A stretch of 64,000 bases of DNA from Bacillota bacterium (GTDB taxonomy: Bacteria > Bacillota > Clostridia > Christensenellales > SZUA-584), in assembly GCA_023390815.1 (NCBI GenBank), contig JAEWCC010000057.1, positions 61,631 to 125,630 on the forward strand, in the 5' to 3' direction. Numbering within the stretch: the first letter of the stretch is position 1; the number at the start of each line of letters is the position of its first letter. The notes beneath the pieces were generated by a model. The model did no database searches. It was not told where the DNA came from and saw only the letters and a list, made by a program, of their open reading frames with translations. Positions 1 to 8,083 of the stretch are shown here, piece after piece. Position numbers and translations under genes: made by a program.

Positions 1-392
1 TTTTCTGCTGATCTGACCTAAGATAAGTCTATTTGATATAGACTCAAGAAAAGAGCAAATCAGGCTGCGGAATTATACCCTCGTTTGCGCTAAAAGTAAC
101 TGTCCTATATATTAAACCTTATTTTTTCCAGCGTGATTAATATTATTACTTTTATTAGCGAAAAGCAATATATTAATAATAAAAAACGGGATTCTAAAAA
201 CGGACGGCATTGAACCATTCCAAGAGGCTTTTTTAATGCTGCTATACCTAATATACTTTAACCAAACACCGGAAGGACAACCGGCTAATCTACTAATCAT
301 AATGCAGGTCGAATTAGATTTAAGTGGACCGAAACGAACTTATCATGATCCCTTAATAAGTTCACCGTAGTTAATGCACGGTTTTTATAATA
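1..392. other. AT-rich intergenic left edge
   Basis: No convincing gene is seen in this 392-base stretch. It is clearly richer in A and T than the following genes, with long A/T runs around 110-240. A 62-codon minus-strand reading frame (112-300) has no recognisable family and no good ribosome binding site. The only structured element is the terminator-like hairpin at 364-386. The stretch may be the border of a cell-surface polysaccharide region lying to the left, but that is inference. Confidence 0.5.
364..386 (+). terminator. Plus-strand terminator-like hairpin
   Basis: A short stem ACCGT/ACGGT (364-368 with 378-382) is followed by a T run on the plus strand. On the minus strand there is no T run after the stem, so it does not serve tagO well. 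No plus-strand gene is visible upstream within the window, which leaves open an unrecognised transcript entering from the left. Confidence 0.35.
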
Positions 393-1463
393 TTAGTGAT
401 TTTCCTTACTTTCCTCTGCCCGCTCGATTTCAAGCAGTCTGCGCGCTTTAAATATCGTATATACGACCGCAGCAGTTGCAATAAGGCACAAAAGCATCCA
501 CCCCACAAGATATAACTCGTACCGGTAGATTACTACACCCAGCCCGGATGATATCGCCTGGGCGATCATCATCACCACAACCACGACCCGCTGGCTTTTA
601 AACTTGCGATTCAGGATATGATGGAAGTGCATTTTATCGGGCTTCATTACTGGGCGCTTCATGATAAGCCGACGCAGCACCGCCATAGCCATATCTACGA
701 TGGGAACGAGGATCAAGTATACAGGAACAATATATTCCCGGATATTTTCCTCCGACATGCTCATGATCGAAAAAATCCCCAGCATAAACCCGATAAACAT
801 ACTGCCTGCGTCGCCCATAAACAGCTTGGCTGGGTTGATGTTATACGGTAAAAACCCGAGTATGGCGCCAAACAACGCCAGCGCTGTCGGGAGCGCGAGC
901 TGGGTGCGGCCCTGCAGATAAAAGATCGCCGCAAAACCCAATACAGACATAAGCGAAATGCAGCTGGCCAGCCCGTCAAGGCCGTCCGCAAAGTTGATCG
1001 CATTGGTCACCGCAACGATCCATACCACGACGATCAATGAAACCAGCAATATTATACCTAAGCCGCTCTGCATCAACGTCGGCGGGAAATAGAACTGAAG
1101 ACATCCCACCAATACAATGAGCGCGAGAATGAACAATATGAGAAGCCGGCGCTTTGCGGACAGGTGCATGATGTCATCGATGAGTCCCATCGCCGTTACC
1201 CCGGTGATACCCACTGCAAAGGCAATTACCAGGCTCATATTTAGTCCGTCTACGAAAACCAGAATAAAAAACAGCGCCGCCAGGATTGTCGCGAAGTAAA
1301 TCGCCACCCCGCCCATCAGCGGCATTGGCTTATTGTGAGCCTTCCGTTCGCTGGGTATGTCCAATATCTTGAGTCTTTTAGACAAGCCGATCATCAGCGG
1401 CGTCAGCCCTAATGCAAGAACACACGCTGCCGCAGCGCTGATCAGGTAATCCAAATTGTTCAA
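393..1463 (-). CDS. tagO: Undecaprenyl-phosphate GlcNAc-1-phosphate transferase (TagO/WecA family)
   Basis: Integral membrane enzyme of the MraY/WecA superfamily. It transfers GlcNAc-1-phosphate from UDP-GlcNAc to undecaprenyl phosphate, the first step of teichoic acid or other wall polysaccharide synthesis. Seen in the 356-residue protein: about ten hydrophobic segments, the Asp pair D96-D97 (GLIDD), NAINFADGLDGLA at 154-166, FMGDAGS at 215-221 and the late DKMHFHH loop, all in the expected order. The loop with HFHH separates this family from MraY. The start is a TTG codon preceded by GAGG; a consensus promoter lies about 60 bases upstream. The gene stands alone. The substrate sugar is inferred from the family and is not proven by sequence. 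Confidence 0.9.
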   Translation of the reverse strand: MNNLDYLISAAAACVLALGLTPLMIGLSKRLKILDIPSERKAHNKPMPLMGGVAIYFATILAALFFILVFVDGLNMSLVIAFAVGITGVTAMGLIDDIMHLSAKRRLLILFILALIVLVGCLQFYFPPTLMQSGLGIILLVSLIVVVWIVAVTNAINFADGLDGLASCISLMSVLGFAAIFYLQGRTQLALPTALALFGAILGFLPYNINPAKLFMGDAGSMFIGFMLGIFSIMSMSEENIREYIVPVYLILVPIVDMAMAVLRRLIMKRPVMKPDKMHFHHILNRKFKSQRVVVVVMMIAQAISSGLGVVIYRYELYLVGWMLLCLIATAAVVYTIFKARRLLEIERAEESKENH

Positions 1464-1523
1464 GTCCCAATACCTCGTTTCAAAACTGCCGGGATCAATT
1501 CCTTTCCACTAATTCAAGGGTCC

Positions 1524-1552
1524 ATTATAAGCATGTACATCTTCTATGTCAA
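1524..1552 (-). promoter_or_regulatory. Promoter of tagO
   Basis: Read on the minus strand: TTGACA (1547-1552), 17-base spacer, TATAAT (1524-1529). This is a perfect housekeeping sigma promoter and places the transcript start about 50 bases before the TTG codon of tagO. Confidence 0.8.
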
Positions 1553-1713
1553 CGCAACTGTTGATATAAAAACATCGGCATACTGCTGCATGATGGAGAC
1601 AATAAGCCAAATATGCCACAGTTTAACCATTTTGTTAACCGACATATTTTATTATCGGTTGCATTCCAGTCTTGGTGGTAAACTGCAATATCCACTGCCT
1701 TGTACAATGTAAA

Positions 1714-2502
1714 TTATCCGATTTCTGTCACAAATGCATGTAGGATATAACGCGCTTCGTCGAAATCGTAGGTGCAGGTGGACATGGTGATAATGCGGTT
1801 TTGATCATTGGGGCATTTGCCGGGTTTGAAATCTGAAAGCGCTTTAATCTCCGCTACATAGGACTCAAATTCGGTTTCGTCGCCGGATCCCATAAAAAAA
1901 CGTTGCGAACCCGACTCGGACACATATCCGCTGAATAAATCGAGACGGTAATTTCGCTGCGGAGTCAGCAGGTACATGACCGGGTGCGCGTCATAATACT
2001 CCTGATTGCCATATTCCACAAGGCAGGCAAACATGGCACCGCTTTTCATGTGGTGCCCATAGATGATGGTATTGGGATCGGAAAAATCCGGGCTGCAGCG
2101 GCTGTCGATAAACAGCGTCCCGTTGCGATTGGCCTCCCCCGTATAAAGATGTTTGAGATAATAGGTATTGTTATCGGTATGCACCACAGGATCGTTAATC
2201 GGCGTATCCGCACAGTACAGCCATCCCGCCACTTCGGGATTGATCTTATGCAGCGCGTCAAAATCCACTGTGATTGGTGGTTTTTCCAGCGGGGTTTGTG
2301 TAGGCACTTCCTCTGACTCCGGCACTTCGGTTTGGGCGGCAGGCAGCCCTTCATCGGCAATCACGACCGCCCGCCGCACCGCGTCCTGGCGGACCGCCTC
2401 GCCCTGAGCGTATCCGGCCAGAATATCTATCGCCCGGTAACCGCTGTAGAGCAGTACGGCAATGAGTATGGCTCCCAGCAGCCACCACAATCTTTTTTTC
2501 AT
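1714..2502 (-). CDS. srtB: Class B sortase
   Basis: Membrane transpeptidase that cleaves a C-terminal sorting signal and links the protein to peptidoglycan or to another subunit. The 262-residue protein has one N-terminal membrane segment (about 5-24), an acidic/proline linker, then the class B core: INPEVAGWL near 88-95, the catalytic His in YGHHM (H150/H151), the catalytic Cys in MSTCTY (C243) and the Arg in DEARY (R251). The ATG at 2502 is chosen because GGGAGG lies just before it; an upstream in-frame TTG has no such site. It is the last gene of the sipW cluster, and the gene next door encodes its probable substrate. No clear terminator follows; an inverted repeat AACCGA/TCGGTT at 1637-1660 lacks a T run. 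Confidence 0.92.
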   Translation of the reverse strand: MKKRLWWLLGAILIAVLLYSGYRAIDILAGYAQGEAVRQDAVRRAVVIADEGLPAAQTEVPESEEVPTQTPLEKPPITVDFDALHKINPEVAGWLYCADTPINDPVVHTDNNTYYLKHLYTGEANRNGTLFIDSRCSPDFSDPNTIIYGHHMKSGAMFACLVEYGNQEYYDAHPVMYLLTPQRNYRLDLFSGYVSESGSQRFFMGSGDETEFESYVAEIKALSDFKPGKCPNDQNRIITMSTCTYDFDEARYILHAFVTEIG

Positions 2503-2579
2503 CCCAGCCTCCCGCAACAGAAAACAGCCTCCCGGAAGGACAGTCCCTTCCGTCGGCTGTTAACGCAAAACTTGATTTT

Positions 2580-3239
2580 TCACAGGCTTGTCTTTTGCCC
2601 GGATCGCGTACCTTTCGCTTTCCCATGCCGGAACAGAACCAGCATGAGCAGCCCGAGGCCGCTTGCCGCGAACAGTCCGCCAAACAACCAGACGCTGCTT
2701 GTGTCCCCCGTATCCGGGTCATCGGGCCCGATAGGCATTTCTTCGGCAGTGAACACCCAGCGCACCAGGCCGCTGCTGTCTTGAAACTCATTGCCCATCT
2801 CTTTGGGTACAGCCAGTGATACCGCAAGATCGATATCCGCGCCGGAGTAGAAGGTTCCAAGGCACACGTCCTTTGCAAGACCATCCTGCTCATCCGCTGC
2901 CGCGGCAAACAAAACGGAGTTGCCGTCCTGAACCACTTTAAGCGTCATGTTTCCGAGAAACGCTTTGTAGCTTTCGTCCACCGGTTCCGCGCGAAGATAG
3001 ATCTTAACCTTGACGCCGTTGGAGGTATCATTTTTTACGGTAATCTGCTGTGTCAGGGTATCCCCCGGCATCACGCCTTTAAAATTCTGAAACAGGTCGT
3101 TATCGGGCAGGAACACGAATTTGTCCGCATTGCCCTGATACGTCACCGATGCATCCGCAGCCAGAGCCGGAGCTGTAAACGCTGTAAGCAATAAGGCGCA
3201 TACCGCCAGAGCCATCACAGACCTCAACATCACCTTCAT
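2580..3239 (-). CDS. Secreted protein with C-terminal sorting signal (probable sortase B substrate)
   Basis: 219 residues. A standard Sec signal peptide (about 1-27, ending ALA-A) differs from the SipW-type signals of its neighbours. The body is a beta-rich domain with a PGDTLTQQITVKN segment like the mature parts of TasA-type proteins. The C-terminus is a sorting signal: DPDTGD at 174-179, a hydrophobic segment at about 183-203, and a basic tail. DPDTG is not the textbook LPxTG or NPQTN, which suggests a dedicated sortase, and a class B sortase follows 77 bases downstream. The start overlaps the previous stop (ATGA at 3236-3239), with GGAGG upstream, so translation is probably coupled. A wall-linked base or anchor for the TasA-like subunits is inference. 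Confidence 0.78.
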   Translation of the reverse strand: MKVMLRSVMALAVCALLLTAFTAPALAADASVTYQGNADKFVFLPDNDLFQNFKGVMPGDTLTQQITVKNDTSNGVKVKIYLRAEPVDESYKAFLGNMTLKVVQDGNSVLFAAAADEQDGLAKDVCLGTFYSGADIDLAVSLAVPKEMGNEFQDSSGLVRWVFTAEEMPIGPDDPDTGDTSSVWLFGGLFAASGLGLLMLVLFRHGKAKGTRSGQKTSL

Positions 3240-3802
3240 CCTACCACCTCCAGGGTGCCATCCGCTTTCACACCCGTTACTGTGCTGCCCCATATGCCCG
3301 TAACCGCGGACACTGGCAGCGCTTGAATCGCCTGAGCCGAGATCTGCATCTCAAACCGGTAATCATTTTTTGTTCTGACTGTACACTGATTGATCAGCAC
3401 CGGCGTATTTCTGCCGGCCGGGGTGGGCACCGTACAGTAATAATAACCGTCAGCGCCGCGTACCCAAGCCGCGTCGCCCCATACGATGGTGCAGTCTGCC
3501 AGCGATGCGGCTTTTCCGGCTACGTTGTCCCCATCCTTCCAAACGGGGATCAACGCAACGCGGATGTATGCATCCATCGTTCCCGTGTTGCAAATGCTGA
3601 CATTGCTCTTTACGCCTTCCGTAAACGACTCGTCCACCCTGCAGGTAACCTCAGCCGCTCCGAATGTGTTGACAAGCGGCGCGCTCTGTGCCCCAAGCCA
3701 TGCGATGGTCGTTCCGGCGGCCAGAGCCGCCAGCAAGCCGATTGCGGCCAAGGCGAATAAAGCTTTTTTTCGACGCCTTTTTAGACTATTGATCGATCTC
3801 AT
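3236..3802 (-). CDS. TasA-like protein with SipW-type signal peptide (fourth paralogue)
   Basis: 188 residues. The N-terminus has a basic patch (SLKRRRKK), a hydrophobic core and the AAGTTIAWLGAQSAPLVNTF pattern typical of proteins processed by SipW-type signal peptidases. The mature part is beta-rich, with NTGTMDAYIRVALIPVW and WVRGADGYYYCTVP, matching the N-T-G...Y-I-R-V and D-G-Y-Y-Y blocks of the other three paralogues in this cluster. A GGAGG site supports the ATG at 3802. It lies 16 bases after the vWA gene and overlaps the next gene by four bases. Distinctive features are several Cys residues and its position next to the sortase substrate, which may mean a tip or adaptor subunit rather than the main fibre subunit (inference). 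Confidence 0.8.
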   Translation of the reverse strand: MRSINSLKRRRKKALFALAAIGLLAALAAGTTIAWLGAQSAPLVNTFGAAEVTCRVDESFTEGVKSNVSICNTGTMDAYIRVALIPVWKDGDNVAGKAASLADCTIVWGDAAWVRGADGYYYCTVPTPAGRNTPVLINQCTVRTKNDYRFEMQISAQAIQALPVSAVTGIWGSTVTGVKADGTLEVVG

Positions 3803-3818
3803 CGCGTTCCTCCGTTTC

Positions 3819-6623
3819 TCAGCCCACGCCCGGGAACGTATTGACTGCATGACTGTCGCCGCTGAGCCAATGGTCATTCGTCAGATTGTTGCTGATAGTT
3901 ACGCTCGCCGACGGATGGGACGCATCCAGCGTTGCATGCCCGTCCGGCGCCGTGTAGCGCCAGCTCCACTCATCATTCTCAGCAATTGTATACGTGCCCA
4001 CCGGAAGGCCGACGATCGTTGTGCTGCCGTTGCCCTGCACCGATACGCGGAGCGTGAGTCCGCCGCCCGTCACCGTAAATAGGAAGGTATCGGTCGGGTC
4101 CGCTGCCCCTGTTTTGGTGATCGTCAGCGAGCAGGTCTTGACATGCACCATAAACTGCCCCGACGCCGGATTAAACCCGCAGCCGGGGAAGCTGCACGTT
4201 TCGTGAATAAAGCTTGTATGGGGTGTAACGTCGATGCTGGCGATTTTGACAACAACCGATACGTGGGTATCCGCCGTGAATGCCGCCGCACCCGGGGTAA
4301 ACTGATATTGCAGCACGGGGGCTGCGCCTGCGGGCGTGGGCGCAGAAGTGCTGAGGTTCTTCCAGCTTATTAAAGCCAGATTATTGTTGTAGTTTGCCGT
4401 CTCACCCAGATAGATGATGCTATCCCGCCAGGTTACCTCCGGTGTCCAGACATATACCGTCGGTGTCTTATTGACGGTGACCGGAAATACCTTCGTCGGG
4501 TCCAAAGGTGCGCCGACCGGCGTGACCGTACAGCTCACCGTAAATGTTGCGTTGGCCGTCAGCCCTTCCAGTTCAAAACTCGAGATATCCCACGTCCCGG
4601 CGGTCTGTCCGGCCGGGATGGCATAGACGCCGATTGGTGTCCCTCCCGGTGATTTCACCGTATAGGCAATGCTTACATACGCGTTGTTAACGCCGTCCGC
4701 GACATAGCCGGACGCGCTCGTGAAAAGCCCGTTGATCATTCCGGCCTGTGTAAGGTAAATCGGCTGATTAAGCGGCGTGAAGTCATATTGCACCGGAATA
4801 TCCACCTTTGGGATGGGCAGCGCTTCGACAAGGAAGTCTTCGTCATATACGCCCGAAACCGGCTGGTTGGTCGGTACCGTACCCCCAAAGCAGGAGCCCG
4901 GGATATATTCAATGGGAATCTCGATGATCAGCTTCTTGCCCTGATAGCCGGTAATCACTCCGTCAGTTTTAATTTCTGCATAGTAGTTTTCGGCATAATC
5001 GAAGCCCGATATACCGATTGTCTTGCGATCCGTGCTGATCGTTACGGTACCGCCGAACGGCTGCCGCGCAAGCCACGCGCCCGTATCCCCGTCAACTTCA
5101 GAGGTATAGCAATGGATGCTGGATGGTACCGCGCCTGCAGGAAGCCGGAAGTAAGGCGCGATCATGTCCTTAATGACCGACGTTTCATCCAACGTGACTG
5201 TCGTGCCGCCGATTCTTGTCGCGATGCTTTTGAATATATCATTCAATGCGGCTGAATTGGATGCGGATAAGTAATACCCGGCGTTACTGCCCTCCCCATG
5301 ATTGATCATGCCTTCTGCGTTCGGATAATTTGATGAAACAAAATGCATATACTTGTTATCATCCTTCGCAGTGGAAAGGGGAATCGTAGGGTCTGCGCCG
5401 TCAAATACGCCCACTGAATAGACGGTCGCCCCACAATCGGCTTTCAAGGTATGTGCATATCCGATTGCAGGATTCAAGTCAACTCCATTTGGAGTTCCTC
5501 CCGCAAGATAAATCACGACCCGGTTGCGCGTGCCCGTTGCAGGAGCGCTATCGAAAATGCTGATTGCCTTATTCAGACCCGAATCTGCCCCCTGTGAACT
5601 TCCGGCTTTTAAATCATTGATTGTATTCTTGAGCGTACTGATGCCGCTGGCATTGTTATACGCGCCAACAAAGGCTCCGCTTGCACTTCCGTCTCCAGAT
5701 ATAATGGAAGAAGCCGAAGCAAAAGTGACGACTGCAATGCGATGATTCATCGCTAATGTCGCCTTCCCTGCAACCGTATCAATAAAATTATTGACCGCAG
5801 CTTTCAACGCTTCAATACATTTCGCATTGTCCGTCATCTTAGCGTTCATGCTTCCGGATACATCCAACACCAATATGATATCTGTCGGCAAGGGGTCTCC
5901 CGTCGTAATCGTTACCTCACCCGTTGCGTACGCTTCGATGGTCAGCATATAGCTGCCGTTTAAGCTACTAACGGTCTTGCCCAGCACCAGCGCATTTTCC
6001 TCTTCCGGGGCATTCAGTGCATTCGCGGCGAACTGCCTTGCCATTGTCGGAACAGGAATATCCACCGGATCCAGAAAAGGCGCGGCACTCGTATAATTGA
6101 CTGCCGGGGGTGCCGCCGTCTCCGCTATGCTTAGCGTATAGGCTTCAAGTGCAGTGCGCTGCTCAGGAGAAAGCATACTGAGTACAACTTCTGCCTCCCC
6201 TTCGCTTTCAGAAGTCAACAGGTACTCGTAAAGCTCCTGTGGGGTCATGGCGGAATAGTCGACAGCAGTCGGAGTAGTATCCGCTCCAGACTGGCCGGTT
6301 TCCTCCGCCGGGGACTGTCCATCGGTAGCCGTTGATTCCGGGGGTTGCGTCTCTACCGACAGCCTGTACGCTTCCAGCGCTGCAAGCTGCTCACCATCGA
6401 GCAAACTCATTGCTTGCTGGATTTCATCCTCGCTGCCCAGCGTCGTGAGGTAATCGTATTGTTCCTGCGGCGTCATCTGAACGAATTCTTCGTTATCATA
6501 CATTGCTGCAGGACGGAAGTTGTCCTCCTGTTTTTGGGCAAGCGCCACGCCCGCGTACGCCGTGATTCCAATAATCATCAGCGCGCTGAGCAGCAGCGAT
6601 ATTGTCTTTTTCATAGTCCGCAC
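3819..6623 (-). CDS. Large secreted von Willebrand A-domain surface protein
   Basis: 934 residues with a Sec signal peptide (about 4-29). Residues about 49-90 and 125-166 form a duplicated 40-residue unit (MTPQE.Y.YL......LEAY.LS). A vWA domain spans about 246-470 and contains DVSGS (254-258). The other metal-site positions look lost: the usual T-D-G is A-G-G at 374-376, and the usual Thr motif is replaced by GSSQGADSG at 341-349. A beta-rich region follows, then a SpaA/Cna-B-like domain near the end (LTITKTGAADPTDTF, LPVGTYTIAE). No LPxTG-like signal or terminal membrane anchor is seen. Start: GTG at 6623, because AAAGGA lies six bases before it; the in-frame ATG at 6614 is too far from that site. 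Pilus-tip or adhesin role is inference. Confidence 0.82.
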   Translation of the reverse strand: MRTMKKTISLLLSALMIIGITAYAGVALAQKQEDNFRPAAMYDNEEFVQMTPQEQYDYLTTLGSEDEIQQAMSLLDGEQLAALEAYRLSVETQPPESTATDGQSPAEETGQSGADTTPTAVDYSAMTPQELYEYLLTSESEGEAEVVLSMLSPEQRTALEAYTLSIAETAAPPAVNYTSAAPFLDPVDIPVPTMARQFAANALNAPEEENALVLGKTVSSLNGSYMLTIEAYATGEVTITTGDPLPTDIILVLDVSGSMNAKMTDNAKCIEALKAAVNNFIDTVAGKATLAMNHRIAVVTFASASSIISGDGSASGAFVGAYNNASGISTLKNTINDLKAGSSQGADSGLNKAISIFDSAPATGTRNRVVIYLAGGTPNGVDLNPAIGYAHTLKADCGATVYSVGVFDGADPTIPLSTAKDDNKYMHFVSSNYPNAEGMINHGEGSNAGYYLSASNSAALNDIFKSIATRIGGTTVTLDETSVIKDMIAPYFRLPAGAVPSSIHCYTSEVDGDTGAWLARQPFGGTVTISTDRKTIGISGFDYAENYYAEIKTDGVITGYQGKKLIIEIPIEYIPGSCFGGTVPTNQPVSGVYDEDFLVEALPIPKVDIPVQYDFTPLNQPIYLTQAGMINGLFTSASGYVADGVNNAYVSIAYTVKSPGGTPIGVYAIPAGQTAGTWDISSFELEGLTANATFTVSCTVTPVGAPLDPTKVFPVTVNKTPTVYVWTPEVTWRDSIIYLGETANYNNNLALISWKNLSTSAPTPAGAAPVLQYQFTPGAAAFTADTHVSVVVKIASIDVTPHTSFIHETCSFPGCGFNPASGQFMVHVKTCSLTITKTGAADPTDTFLFTVTGGGLTLRVSVQGNGSTTIVGLPVGTYTIAENDEWSWRYTAPDGHATLDASHPSASVTISNNLTNDHWLSGDSHAVNTFPGVG

Positions 6624-6640
6624 CGTTTATCCTTTCCGGA

Positions 6641-7192
6641 TCATCCGACAGGCCAGCCGGCCGCCTGCCAGACCGTGGCGCCGTTGTTGGCTTTCTGGAC
6701 CGCCTGCGCGACAACGCCAATGCTCACTTTGGCATCCATATAAGCATTGTCCGTATCGGGCAATAAAGTCACCTCGGTAAAGAGCGGCTTGGTCTGTGCG
6801 CCTGTCTCTACCGCTGAACCGTAATAATACCAACCGTCCGAGCCAAGCTGCCAGTTGGTTGTATCAATATTAAGGGCGATCTGATCAAAACTTAACGCCG
6901 ACCCATCGGGAGACTTGGCGTAGCAATTAAGTTTAATCCGCGCGTAAAACGCGTGATCGCCCGTATTTTCCACATAGACAATTTTGTCGGCAATATCGCC
7001 CGGCATGAGCACGCTGAGGCCATCCTGCGGAAACGCCTGCCCGTCCGCGGTCTCATCGTGCAGCGTCATCCTGACGTTTCCTGCTGTAATCATGTTGGAT
7101 GCCGTCGCCTGGGTGGTAAAGTATGCGATGCTTCCGCCCGCCGCGGCGAGTAGTATTGCCGCCAGTGCAATGATCAGCATGCTCCGTTTCAT
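6641..7192 (-). CDS. TasA-like protein with SipW-type signal peptide (third in operon order)
   Basis: 183 residues. The signal region (MKRSMLIIALAAILLAAAGG, then SIAYFTTQATASN) is the SipW-dependent type. The mature domain has PGDIADKIVYVENTGDHAFYARIKL and DGWYYYGSAVETGAQTKPLF, which align with the paralogues on both sides. The family includes TasA and camelysin, secreted proteins that build extracellular fibres or matrix. It sits 17 bases before the vWA gene and is probably co-transcribed with it. A perfect hairpin in the upstream spacer (7335-7370) separates it from the second paralogue and may adjust its dose. Exact role is inferred from family and context. Confidence 0.85.
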   Translation of the reverse strand: MKRSMLIIALAAILLAAAGGSIAYFTTQATASNMITAGNVRMTLHDETADGQAFPQDGLSVLMPGDIADKIVYVENTGDHAFYARIKLNCYAKSPDGSALSFDQIALNIDTTNWQLGSDGWYYYGSAVETGAQTKPLFTEVTLLPDTDNAYMDAKVSIGVVAQAVQKANNGATVWQAAGWPVG

Positions 7193-7334
7193 ATCTTATT
7201 ACCGCCTTTCGGTAAGTACATTATTTTAGAAAACGCTCCCGTAGAACTTTGTATGTTCATGACGGAGGCTGTATCCAGTGCTCCCTTACGCACGATGGCG
7301 TATCAAGAAGCGTACCCTTAAAACCGTCTTTTTA

Positions 7335-7370
7335 GATGATATTGCGTGGGGTGCCCCACGCAATATCATC
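7335..7370. repeat. Perfect 17-bp inverted repeat in the sipW/TasA cluster
   Basis: Arms at 7335-7351 and 7354-7370 are perfectly complementary with a two-base loop. It lies in the 213-base spacer between the second and third TasA-like genes. Neither strand has a T run after the stem, so it is not an ordinary intrinsic terminator. Possible jobs are an RNA processing or stabilising hairpin that sets subunit stoichiometry, or a protein-binding palindrome. Confidence 0.85.
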
Positions 7371-7405
7371 TGATGCATTGGTTCACATCTGCTCGGTTCG
7401 GTCGA

Positions 7406-8014
7406 TTAAATACCAAACCCGTTTACGAACATTGCCTTCACTGCATCAAGTTCACTGGCGCTGCCGATACCGTCCCTGATGCTGCTGAAGCTTGGGAATA
7501 TACCCTGCGCCTGCACTGCCTGAGCCGTAACTTTGATATCATAGATGGTCGAAGCATCACCATTTGTTAAGCTGGTAGGCATAACAACGTGAGTGAAAAG
7601 TTTCGTCGTAGATACGGTCAGGCTCGCATTATTGGGATCAGAATCAATGGAGCTCTTAAGCGGGTATTTATAATAGTAATAGCCGTCCTCGCCATCAATC
7701 CAATTCGTCGTATCGAGGTTGCGGAATGTAATTCCCGCTATGGGCAAACTAACTTTGATACGAACCACGCAAGGATTGGCACCCGTATTGGTCACGAACG
7801 GGTCTTTTTCGAGCGGTTCTCCCGGATAAACTTCCGGCGCGTCCTTGGAGCCTGACGCTAACCAGCGTGGTTCTTCCAGTTTAATCTGCACATTGCCAAC
7901 GGTGAATGTGTTGTCTGCCGTGGCCGTTGCCGAGAAGTAGGCCAGCGTTGCGCCGATCGCAGCTGCTGAGACCAATACCACGGACAGCACAATCAAGAGC
8001 ATCTTTTTCTTCAT
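7406..8014 (-). CDS. TasA-like protein with SipW-type signal peptide (second in operon order)
   Basis: 202 residues. N-terminal MKKK basic patch, hydrophobic core, then GATLAYFSATATADNTFTVGNVQI, the hallmark junction of SipW substrates. The mature part contains PGEPLEKDPFVTNTGANPCVVRIKV, DTTNWIDGEDGYYYYKYPL and a final segment with ITAQAVQ-like KVTAQAVQAQG, all shared with the neighbouring paralogues. Such proteins are exported, cleaved by SipW and often assemble as fibres outside the cell. The ATG at 8014 follows a good purine-rich site (GAAAGAGG). It has 69 bases of spacer to the preceding paralogue and a long 213-base spacer after it holding a perfect hairpin. Confidence 0.87.
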   Translation of the reverse strand: MKKKMLLIVLSVVLVSAAAIGATLAYFSATATADNTFTVGNVQIKLEEPRWLASGSKDAPEVYPGEPLEKDPFVTNTGANPCVVRIKVSLPIAGITFRNLDTTNWIDGEDGYYYYKYPLKSSIDSDPNNASLTVSTTKLFTHVVMPTSLTNGDASTIYDIKVTAQAVQAQGIFPSFSSIRDGIGSASELDAVKAMFVNGFGI

Positions 8015-8083
8015 GGTTTTACCTCTTTCAATTGATTATTTCATTTGCTTATACCGCATGGCATAAGAAATCTGATCACTTCA

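Noticed and set aside
112..300. 62-codon minus-strand reading frame at the left edge
   Set aside because: No ribosome binding site, no recognised family and AT-rich context; could be a decayed fragment but not supported as a gene.
7335..7370. Intrinsic terminator reading of the perfect hairpin
   Set aside because: No T run on either strand directly after the stem.
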